64,000 bases of DNA. Origin: QIAW01 sp035487295 (lineage in GTDB: Bacteria > Acidobacteriota > Terriglobia > Terriglobales > Acidobacteriaceae). Position 1 is the stretch's first letter, and each line of letters opens with the position of its first letter. Under the pieces are notes generated by a model. That model did no database searches. It was given only the letters and a program-made list of their open reading frames with translations, and was not told the DNA's origin. The position numbers were made by a program, and so were the translations under genes. This document shows positions 46,076 through 53,868 of this stretch, piece after piece. Where the stretch lies: positions 1 to 64,000 of the forward strand of contig DATHMH010000022.1 of assembly GCA_035487295.1 (NCBI GenBank). Reading direction: 5' to 3'.

Positions 46076-46153
46076 TCAACATCGGCTGCCTCTTAAACCG
46101 CACCACTCGCTCCGCAACGGCTTGCGACAACAACAACAGCAACATAGAGCCAT
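46076..46153 (-). CDS. polycysteine leader peptide B (six consecutive Cys)
   Basis: 25 residues from ATG 46153 to TGA, opening MALCCCCCCRKPLRSEW, with further Cys at 18 and at the last position. The Cys codons 4-9 are TGT TGC TGT TGT TGT TGT. In-frame ATGs at 46159, 46189 and 46195 could lengthen the N-terminus. It lies between terminator A and terminator B. GCCGTTG (46121-46115), just after the Cys run, can pair with CAACGGC at the base of terminator B's 5' arm. Inferred role: ribosome stalling at low Cys-tRNA permits antitermination into sbp-cysTWA. No Shine-Dalgarno motif was found. Confidence 0.78.
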   Translation of the reverse strand: MALCCCCCCRKPLRSEWCGLRGSRC

Positions 46154-46229
46154 GGGCATGTTGATTAGGGTGCGATTTTGGACCGCCATTTTCATAGGTA
46201 ACAACAAACGCCGCTTTCAATCTATTCTT

Positions 46230-46269
46230 AAAAACAAAAAACCCACTCGATTTCGTTTGCGAGTGGGTT
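46230..46269 (-). terminator. attenuator terminator A
   Basis: AACCCACTCG (46240-46249) and CGAGTGGGTT (46260-46269) form a perfect 10-bp stem with a 10-nt loop. On the minus strand it is followed by TTTTTT G TTTTT. It lies 25 nt after the stop of leader A and upstream of leader B. Confidence 0.9.
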
Positions 46270-46294
46270 CCAAATCCTGATTAGTATGAAGGTC

Positions 46295-46381
46295 TCAGGT
46301 GAGTTCCCACAGCGCCGGCGCGCAACAACACGCAGCCAGACAGCAACAGCGCCCTTCGTAGATTGAACTCACGCGAACCAT
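46295..46381 (-). CDS. polycysteine leader peptide A (two CCC runs)
   Basis: 28 residues from ATG 46381 to TGA at 46295; the centre reads EGRCCCLAACCCAP, with Cys codons TGT TGC TGT and TGT TGT TGC. A consensus-like promoter ends 9 nt upstream, so the mRNA would begin at or within about 3 nt of the ATG, i.e. near-leaderless translation. GCGCTGTGGG (46315-46306) can pair with CCCACTCGC of terminator A (8 bp with a small internal loop), and GTGAGTTC near the start can pair with GAACTCAC near the end of the leader. Inferred role: first cysteine-sensing attenuator of the sulfate import operon. Confidence 0.78.
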   Translation of the reverse strand: MVRVSSIYEGRCCCLAACCCAPALWELT

Positions 46382-46390
46382 AATCTAGTG

Positions 46391-46419
46391 AGGCTAAATG
46401 AAGGGGGGGTATTTGTCAA
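46391..46419 (-). promoter_or_regulatory. promoter of the sulfate operon leader
   Basis: TTGACA (46419-46414) and TAGCCT (46396-46391) with an optimal 17-bp spacer on the minus strand. The -35 is a perfect match, the -10 is weak. The predicted start point (about 46384) is only about 3 nt from the leader A start codon. Confidence 0.65.
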
Positions 46420-46615
46420 TTCCGCTGCTTCTTCCATTACCATGGCAAAGCGAGTGTCGAGATCCTTTCAGCTGCTGGCCAGCGCTGTTGGCGAACCTAA
46501 TGCTAGAATTGGCACACAATATAAGTCATTTATAATCAATTAGTTGTAAATTTTAGACTATATTCCCAAAGTGAAATTTGGGTCATTTTGTGCTCTGTTT
46601 GACAATTTTTAGCCA

Positions 46616-46644
46616 TTGAATTTAAGGCAAATTGGGTTTATAAT
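46616..46644 (+). promoter_or_regulatory. sigma70-type promoter of the small conserved gene
   Basis: TTGAAT (46616-46621), 17-bp spacer, perfect TATAAT (46639-46644). It drives rightward transcription toward the 75-residue gene with a 5' untranslated region of about 170 nt. The rest of 46420-46824 is AT-rich and no further gene was recognised. Confidence 0.6.
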
Positions 46645-46824
46645 CTTTAGTTTTTTAGCAGTAAATTGGAATCATAGAGAGCCCCGAATCTCTTTCGAGG
46701 CACCGCATACCAGCCGTTCCAAGAAAATTACGTTCTCTATGAATCCAATAGGGCTCTTCTGGAATCCAAAGCTAGTACGACCCTTTCATAATTTACTTAA
46801 TTTTAAGGTGGAATAAAGATCATC

Positions 46825-47052
46825 ATGGCAAAGCGTCGCGGAAATCCTAATTGGGGCAAGCCGGAGCCGATTGGCCCGATCATCCCCGTCGTCACCTCGT
46901 TCGAGCAGGCGGTGAAGGAGTTCAAGCTGTCACCTGACCAGTATCAGCGCTCCATCCGTCTGCGGGAGTGGGCTCGCAGGAATAAGAACTCGAAGTACAT
47001 TCCTGAACCCCTGCTTCAGGCCTGGGGTTTTGAAATCGAGAACACTCTGTAA
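46825..47052 (+). CDS. small basic conserved hypothetical protein
   Basis: 75 residues, opening MAKRRGNPNWGKPEPIGPII, followed by SFEQAVKEFKLSPDQYQRSI and RLREWARRNKNSKYIPEPLL. Basic N-terminus, no membrane segment. It has its own promoter, a long leader and a strong UUCG-loop terminator, which suggests a well-expressed single gene. I do not recognise a function; nucleic-acid binding is possible given its charge. Confidence 0.75.
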   Translation: MAKRRGNPNWGKPEPIGPIIPVVTSFEQAVKEFKLSPDQYQRSIRLREWARRNKNSKYIPEPLLQAWGFEIENTL

Positions 47053-47071
47053 GAAGCCAACAGTTCTACGC

Positions 47072-47095
47072 AAGGCCGTCTTCGGACGGCCTTTG
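47072..47095 (+). terminator. rho-independent terminator with UUCG loop
   Basis: AAGGCCGTC / GACGGCCTT, 9-bp stem closed by TTCG, followed by TTTGTTATTT. It lies 20 nt after the stop codon of the 75-residue gene. Confidence 0.92.
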
Positions 47096-47222
47096 TTATT
47101 TGTGCTTTGAATTTTATAGCTCAAAAATTCAGGATATGCTTTCGAGCGCATGCCTTTCCTCTCTCGCTGATTAAAAGCACGGCTAAAACGTACTATAGTT
47201 AGGAAAGCAAGGTAGCTCTGCC

Positions 47223-47876
47223 ATGACCTCGATTGGTCTGCCCATATCGCTCGACAGCAAGGAAACTCTGGCAATTGTGGTAGGCGCCAGCTTTGCCGCC
47301 GGGCTGAACGTCTATGCCACGGTCGCTACCCTGGGCCTGCTTGGACATTTCGATGTCGTCCCCCTCCCACCCGCCTTGCATGTACTCACCAGTTGGTGGG
47401 TCATCGTGCCGGCGGCAGCCCTGTTCATCGTTGAATTCTTCGCCGATAAAGTTCCCGCCTTTGATCTGGTGTGGAATGCGTTGCACACTTTTATCCGCAT
47501 ACCGGTGGCCGCGCTCATGGGATACGCCGCCACCTCGCAGCTCTCTCCCCAGGCACAACTCTTAAGTACGCTGTTGGCGGCAGGCATCGCTTTTGCCGCG
47601 CACACAGGAAAGTTTGCCGCGCGTGCTGCTGTCACGCCTTCGCCTGAACCGGCTTCCAACATCGCGCTAAGCCTGGGCGAAGATACCATTGCCATTGCGC
47701 TCACATGGTTTGCCACGTCGCATCCGTACATGGCGGCGGCATTTGTTGCGGTTGCGTTGCTGATGGTGATCGTCCTGGTGCGCCTGGTCTGGAAGGGGAT
47801 GCTCAAGCTATTCAGTGCGGCTCGAAACCAGCTCGCCAAATGGCAACCCGGGCAGCCACACAGTTCCCCATCCTGA
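47223..47876 (+). CDS. DUF4126-type integral membrane protein
   Basis: 217 residues with about five hydrophobic segments (ETLAIVVGASFAAGLNVYAT; WWVIVPAAALFIVEFFADKV; FVAVALLMVIVLVRLVW). The pattern GLNVYATVATLGLLGHF, EFFADKVPAFDLVWNALHTF and ISP-like helices match the DUF4126 family, which has no established function. AAGGTAG precedes the ATG. It lies upstream of, and possibly is transcribed with, the DUF47/PiT pair. Confidence 0.82.
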   Translation: MTSIGLPISLDSKETLAIVVGASFAAGLNVYATVATLGLLGHFDVVPLPPALHVLTSWWVIVPAAALFIVEFFADKVPAFDLVWNALHTFIRIPVAALMGYAATSQLSPQAQLLSTLLAAGIAFAAHTGKFAARAAVTPSPEPASNIALSLGEDTIAIALTWFATSHPYMAAAFVAVALLMVIVLVRLVWKGMLKLFSAARNQLAKWQPGQPHSSPS

Positions 47877-47994
47877 TGTCCCATTCGACTAGCCACATTT
47901 CCCCTCGGCTGCTATAGTTTTGCTTCTGACTTTTTGATATCGGCTCCGGTTGGATCGCCTGACTGACAAGATTTAAGACAAGGACAACGACTTC

Positions 47995-48609
47995 ATGGTT
48001 CGTCTGGTTCCCAGGGAAACTAAGTTCTTTGAGATGTTCGCCTCCATGTCGGCCAATCTGACGCAGGGTGCGCAACTGCTGAAGAGCATTCTCGATACTA
48101 TGGAGAACGTCGAAGTGCGTGTGCAGCAACTGCACGATATTGAGCATGCCGGCGACTACATCACGCATTCCATCCTTACCAAGCTTAACCAGACGTTTAT
48201 CACTCCGTTTGATCGCGAAGACATTCACCGGCTGGCCTCCTCGCTTGACGATGTGCTCGATTTCATCCACGCGGCCGGAGAGCGTCTGGTGATGTACAAA
48301 ATCACAAGCGCACCCCCATCGTCATCGGAGCTGGCAGGGGTAATTATCAAACAATGCGAGGAACTCTCCATAGCAGTCTCGCTGCTGGAAAAGCACGACC
48401 ATGTGCTGGAGCACTGCGTGGAAATCAACCGGCTGGAAAACGAAGCCGACAGCATTGCCCGTGACTCCATTGCCCGGCTGTTTGAACGCGAAAAAGATCC
48501 GATTACGTTGATCAAGATGAAAGAACTGTACGAGGTACTGGAGACCGCGACCGACAAGGCGGAAGATGCAGCCAACGTGCTTGAAACTGTGGTCCTAAAA
48601 AGCGCCTGA
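47995..48609 (+). CDS. DUF47 / PhoU-like accessory protein
   Basis: 204 residues, all-helical with several long amphipathic helices: FFEMFASMSANLTQGAQLL, LHDIEHAGDYITHSILTKLN, TPFDREDIHRLASSLDDVLD and MKELYEVLETATDKAEDAAN. The DREDI and DVLD elements are typical of the PhoU-like DUF47 (YkaA) family. These proteins are commonly encoded directly before PiT phosphate transporters and probably modulate them. The PiT gene starts 26 bp downstream, which supports that role. Confidence 0.92.
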   Translation: MVRLVPRETKFFEMFASMSANLTQGAQLLKSILDTMENVEVRVQQLHDIEHAGDYITHSILTKLNQTFITPFDREDIHRLASSLDDVLDFIHAAGERLVMYKITSAPPSSSELAGVIIKQCEELSIAVSLLEKHDHVLEHCVEINRLENEADSIARDSIARLFEREKDPITLIKMKELYEVLETATDKAEDAANVLETVVLKSA

Positions 48610-48635
48610 TACCACTCGTAACCGAGGTCAAAGTT

Positions 48636-49667
48636 TTGCATCCGAACAGTACACTGATTCTTACCGCTATCACCGTCCTGGTGGCATTGATCTTTGATTT
48701 CATCAACGGATTTCACGATGCAGCCAACAGTATTGCCACTGTAGTTTCTACGCGAGTTCTTTCTCCTCGACTGGCCGTTGTTTGGGCGGCTTTTTTCAAT
48801 TTTGTAGCCGCGTTCGTGCTCGGGATCGCCGTGGCCAAGACCATCGGGAAAGGAATGGTAGACCTGCGTTATGTAACTCAGTACGTGGTGCTGGCGGGAT
48901 TATTGGGTGCAATCATCTGGGACCTGGCGACCTGGTACTGGGGGCTGCCAACTTCTTCCTCGCATGCGCTCATCGGCGGCTATGCCGGCGCGGCCATCGC
49001 CCGCGGTGGCTTTGGCGTAATTATTCCTTCCGGCTGGAATAAGACGCTGCTCTTTATTGTCCTCTCTCCCTTATTGGGATTTCTGCTTGGTCTCGGATTG
49101 ATGGTGGCGGCTTCCTGGATTCTACGCAGCGCGACTCCGCGGCAGGTGGACAGATGGTTTCGCTGGCTGCAGTTGCTCTCCTCCGCCGGTGTGAGTTTGG
49201 CGCATGGCGGTAATGACGCTCAAAAAACCATGGGGATCGTGGCCGGCGCGCTCTTTGCCGGCGGCTACATCACTCAGGCTGAGATGAATAACGACTGGGG
49301 ACGTTTTCATTATCCCATTATCTTTGGCGCTTACATTGCGATTGCACTGGGAACCTACTTCGGCGGATGGCGCATCATTCGCACCATGGGCACAAAAATC
49401 ACCAAGCTCAAACCCGTGGGCGGCTTCTGCGCCGAGACCGCCGCCGCTCTGACCCTGGTGGCGACCGCACTGACCGGAATCCCGGTAAGCACCACGCATA
49501 CCATCACCGGCGCGATCGTGGGAGTAGGATCAACCCAGCATATCTCGGCCGTGCGCTGGGGAATTGCCCGGCGCATTGTGTGGGCCTGGGTGCTTACCAT
49601 TCCTGCTGCCGCGCTCGTGGCCGCAATTGTCTTTTTGCTGGTTCGGCTGGTACATCCCGCAGCTTAG
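48636..49667 (+). CDS. pit: low-affinity inorganic phosphate transporter (PiT family)
   Basis: 343 residues with about ten membrane segments. PiT signature motifs occur twice: FDFINGFHDAANSIATVVST near the N-terminus and SLAHGGNDAQKTMGIVAG in the middle. GLPTSSSHALIGGYAGAAIA and TGIPVSTTHTITGAIVGVGS are the paired re-entrant elements. It imports phosphate at the inner membrane, coupled to protons or sodium. The start is TTG 48636, supported by GAGG 8 nt upstream and the position of the first helix. It forms an operon with the DUF47 gene. Confidence 0.94.
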   Translation: MHPNSTLILTAITVLVALIFDFINGFHDAANSIATVVSTRVLSPRLAVVWAAFFNFVAAFVLGIAVAKTIGKGMVDLRYVTQYVVLAGLLGAIIWDLATWYWGLPTSSSHALIGGYAGAAIARGGFGVIIPSGWNKTLLFIVLSPLLGFLLGLGLMVAASWILRSATPRQVDRWFRWLQLLSSAGVSLAHGGNDAQKTMGIVAGALFAGGYITQAEMNNDWGRFHYPIIFGAYIAIALGTYFGGWRIIRTMGTKITKLKPVGGFCAETAAALTLVATALTGIPVSTTHTITGAIVGVGSTQHISAVRWGIARRIVWAWVLTIPAAALVAAIVFLLVRLVHPAA

Positions 49668-49775
49668 TTCATGCTTCGGTTGTGGTTTGCGATTTTGTTT
49701 TCATTATTTTTGTGGATGCTGCCACCGAAGCAGAGGTGGTCACCGATGACAGTGAAGTAGGTTACAATTCCGGGC

Positions 49776-49961
49776 ATGCTTAGACCACTTACCGTTGAGT
49801 TGATGCAACCTGGCTATTATTTGGGGTGGGGCACGTTGGCCCTGATCAACGCGGGAATCGCACAAGGAAAAAACCGCAGCGGACTCCTTTGGTTTATCAT
49901 CTCGATCCTCTTTGGTCCACTGGCCACATTCATCCTGGTGCTGTTGCCTAAGGGAGACTAG
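49776..49961 (+). CDS. small membrane protein
   Basis: 61 residues from ATG 49776, or 52 from ATG 49803. It has two hydrophobic stretches around GYYLGWGTLALINAGIAQGK and SGLLWFIISILFGPLATFIL, then VLLPKGD. This resembles short two-helix proteins of unknown function that carry RSGLLWFxxSxLFGPLAT. No clear ribosome binding site for either start. Confidence 0.6.
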   Translation: MLRPLTVELMQPGYYLGWGTLALINAGIAQGKNRSGLLWFIISILFGPLATFILVLLPKGD

Positions 49962-50001
49962 CTCTTAGCTCTCTAGCGGCAGAAGCTCAAAAACAAAAGC
50001 A

Positions 50002-50125
50002 AACCACAAAGGGCACGAAGGAAAAACTAATCACAAAGGAGACCAAGGACAAGAAACTGGTAACGCGAAATTTGATCATATTCCTTTGTGTCCTTCGTGG
50101 TTCATCCTTCGTGTCCTTTGTGGTT
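50002..50125. repeat. inverted CCTTTGTG-type intergenic repeat
   Basis: AACCACAAAGGGCACGAAGG (50002-50021) is nearly the reverse complement of the segment 50104-50125 (CCTTCGTG / CCTTTGTGGTT), and further direct variants lie at 50081-50102. The arrangement could form a long imperfect stem between two convergent genes. The same word family occurs at 33754-33796. Confidence 0.7.
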
Positions 50126-50149
50126 AAACGTCTTCGTGGTTAACCCGAA

Positions 50150-51015
50150 TTACTGTTCGCTGCTGTAACTGATCTCGAGGGTCCGGCTGCGGATACATGC
50201 AACCGACAGCGCAACCCCGGCGAGGAGCAGCAAGCCGAGCACGGTGGCCCAGGCAGCAACGGGTTCGGTCACTACGGTCAGCAGGGCCAGGACGCCATCG
50301 GAGGGCGCGCTCACCGGACATAGATGCTTCAGGTAGAAAGAGACGCTCAATCTCTGCAGCATGGCGGGAAAAACTCCGCTGAAAGTTTCCCATCCTAACA
50401 TTGCAATTCCGGGAATGACCGGGTTCTTAAAGATGATCGTGAGGGTAAGGAAAATCGCTCCATAGCCGATGCAGGCCAGCGCGGTCACGCCAAGATACAC
50501 GGCCAGCTCGTACAGACCCGGTCCGTTGAAAACATAATCATATCCCCGAGCGCCAAAGTGCCAGTACACCAAAGAGAACGAGAGCAATACTCCGGCGCCG
50601 AACACCACTGAAGCAATCAAGGCGCCTGCGAAAAACTTGCCGATGACCAGCAGCTCGCGCCTCAGCGGTGCAAGAAATGCGTAGTGGAGCGTGCGCTGCA
50701 CCATCTGGCCGCGAAACAGCCAGGCGAAGATCCCCATGACGCCGAAGAATATCCCAAAGCGGATGTAATACAGTTGGAAGGTGGCGGCAAACAGGGAGGT
50801 ATCCTCATCCACGGTGCAGGTGGCGCAGCTGCGGCTTTGGATGGCGTCAATGGCAAAGACCACCACCGGACCGAAGGCCAGCAGGTAAATCCATATTCCG
50901 CGCCGGGTAAAGAAGTTACGTTTGAGCTCCTGGCGCATGACGGCCATAACCTGGTAGCACCAGAGCCGCCAAGGCTGGCCGGTGATCCGCGTACGTGTGC
51001 TCGTGCGGGCAGGTT

Positions 51016-51019
<4 letters not shown>
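50150..51019 (-). CDS. ABC-2 type transporter permease (pair 2)
   Basis: 289 residues with about six membrane segments (IWIYLLAFGPVVVFAIDAI; FGVMGIFAWLFRGQMV; GALIASVVFGAGVLLSFSLV). The N-terminus VMRQELKRNFFTRRGIWIYL is typical of ABC-2 export permeases. It overlaps its ATPase gene by 4 bp and is the last gene of the sigma/anti-sigma/ABC operon. Substrate unknown. Confidence 0.85.
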
Positions 51020-51965
<946 letters not shown>

Positions 51966-51969
<4 letters not shown>

Positions 51970-52892
51970 CCGCGCACCACCTCACGGGCGCGCAGGCGGC
52001 GATTCAGAAGCAGCAGGCACACTGCACAGACAACAAGAACAACCATCCAGGCTTGCCAGAGTTGAATGGGCGGCGGCGCAAGCGCAACCATGCCCGGAGG
52101 CAGGTGCGGATGTCGGGCGTGAGGATTCACTCCGGCAACATCGGCCTCCACACCGAACAACCTTGGCCATATCACGCCGAAGATCAGGTAACTTAAATTC
52201 AGCAGGTGTCCCCGGGTGGTGTTCAGAATGCCGTTGATCAGCTCGCCAAAGGCGCTGCCGACAAAAAAGATGCCAAAGAGAAATATGCTGGCCACAATGC
52301 GCCAGCGCACCCAGGCGGAGATGGCCAACGACACAAGAGAGATTACGCCGATCCATAGAATACCGGCGAGGAAGATGGAACCCATCATCCAGTAGTTTTC
52401 GCTGAACCAGTCTGTCTCCAGGCCGGCCTGCAATCCGAACAGCAGGAGCACCGGCAACCAGGTAATGGATGAGAGCAGGAGGAAGAGCACACCCATCTTT
52501 CCCAGCACATACTCGGCGCGCGAAAATGGGCGCGACAGATACAACGGCAAGGCCTGGTTGGCGAGGTCCGGGGCCACCAGCCCGGGCCCGGCCCAGGCCG
52601 TCATGAGAAATGCCAGCCAGCCTTGATTCAGCAGCGCCTGGCGAAAGAACTTGGGATCGATTTTGATCATTGGCCCGGTCAATTGCAGCAGAGTGCGCGC
52701 CATGGGGCTGTGGCTCAGATAAATGATTATGCCGAAAAGCAGCAGCGGTATCGCCGAAAGCACAACGAAAGCCGTAAACGGGCGCGAATCGAAGAGCGTG
52801 TAGAGTGAGTAACGTGTCAGCACCAGGAAGCGCGACCATTGCGCCGTAAGCTGGCCATCATAACGGCGATAGGTTCGTTTATAAACCGCCAT
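51966..52892 (-). CDS. ABC-2 type transporter permease (pair 1)
   Basis: 308 residues with about six membrane segments (PFTAFVVLSAIPLLLFGIII; VLFLLLSSITWLPVLLLFGL; ILWIGVISLVSLAISAWV; WMVVLVVCAVCLLLLNRRL). It starts MAVYKRTYRRYDGQLT and contains NQALPLYLSRPFSRAEYVLG, seen in ABC-2 permeases of NosY/CcmB-like exporters. It overlaps its ATPase by 14 bp. Substrate unknown. Confidence 0.85.
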
Positions 52893-53841
52893 TTTGTGCT
52901 CCTACTTGCGCAGCGCGGACCTGGCCCGGCTCTTCCATGGCCCGCAGGAAAATATCTTCCAGCGAGTCGCGGCGGTGGTTCATGCGCCGGATCTGCACGC
53001 CCTTTTCAGCCGCCAACTGGTAGATTTGCCGCAATTCAATCTCATGCGGCAAGACAATTTTCATGCGGCCCCGGCTGAACAGAGCGCATTCGCATCCCAT
53101 AAGCTCGGCGGCGTCGGCAAAGGCATTTTCATCGCCCGTGGTCTCGAGCTCGAGGAATTTGCGGTTGGCCTTGCGCTCTTCCTCCAGGTTGCACAGCGCG
53201 GCGATGCGGCCATCGTTGAGGATCAGCACCTCATCGCAGCACTCTTCCACGTCGTGCAGAAGATGCGATGAAAGAACCAGGTTCATTCCCGGCGTATCGC
53301 GAATCTCGCGGATAAGCTGCAGCATGCGCAGGCGCGCCGGCGGATCGAGGCCGTTAGTGGGTTCATCCAGAAGCAGCAGGTTGGGGCCATGCGCGATGGC
53401 CTGCGCCAGCTTGGCCAACTGCTTCATGCCTAGCGAATACGTACCCAGCTTGCGATAACGGGCCTCGCCTAAACCAACATAAAAAAAAGCCTCGTGCGCC
53501 CGTTCCAATGCCTCGTCCGGAGGCAATCCGGCGAGTTCCGCCATGTAGCGGACAAAACGCACACCGCTCATGCCGGCGATGAAGGCCTCATTCTCCGGCA
53601 TGTATCCGATCATGCGGCGCACCGCTATGGCGTCGCTGCAGACGTCGCGGCCATGCACCCGCACAGTGCCCTTGCTGGGCTTGTGAAAGCCAAGCAGTGT
53701 ATTGATGAAGGTGCTTTTGCCGGCGCCGTTGGGGCCCAACAAGCCAATGGCCTTGCCCGTGAGCGCACCACTGAGACCGTGGAGGATTTCACGCCCGCCC
53801 AGGCTTACCGTAAGGCCATCGAACTCGATAATTGGCTGCAT
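52879..53841 (-). CDS. ABC transporter ATPase (pair 1)
   Basis: 320 residues. Walker A GPNGAGKST, signature YSLGMKQ, Walker B LLLLDEPTNGLDP and SSHLLHDVEEC are present. GYMPENEAFIAGMSGVRFVR is the Q-loop region of exporter ATPases related to NatA. The last ~90 residues form an accessory domain ending with DSLEDIFLRAMEE. It lies 27 bp after the FecR-domain gene and is the first ABC gene of the operon. Confidence 0.92.
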   Translation of the reverse strand: MQPIIEFDGLTVSLGGREILHGLSGALTGKAIGLLGPNGAGKSTFINTLLGFHKPSKGTVRVHGRDVCSDAIAVRRMIGYMPENEAFIAGMSGVRFVRYMAELAGLPPDEALERAHEAFFYVGLGEARYRKLGTYSLGMKQLAKLAQAIAHGPNLLLLDEPTNGLDPPARLRMLQLIREIRDTPGMNLVLSSHLLHDVEECCDEVLILNDGRIAALCNLEEERKANRKFLELETTGDENAFADAAELMGCECALFSRGRMKIVLPHEIELRQIYQLAAEKGVQIRRMNHRRDSLEDIFLRAMEEPGQVRAAQVGAQNGGL

Positions 53842-53868
53842 TCGTTGAGTTAGATACGCCGTTCTCCT

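Noticed and set aside
46056..46280. Plus-strand frame rich in QQQ and RSQ opposite leader B
   Set aside because: It is the antisense of the polycysteine leader (Cys codons read backward), without its own start signals.
46261..46420. SAM or other known sulfur riboswitch upstream of sbp
   Set aside because: No conserved SAM-I/SAM-II core sequence was found; the terminators are fully explained by the short Cys-rich frames.
46616..46816. 66-codon plus-strand frame before the small conserved gene
   Set aside because: It overlaps a good promoter (46616-46644) and has no ribosome binding site or recognisable sequence.
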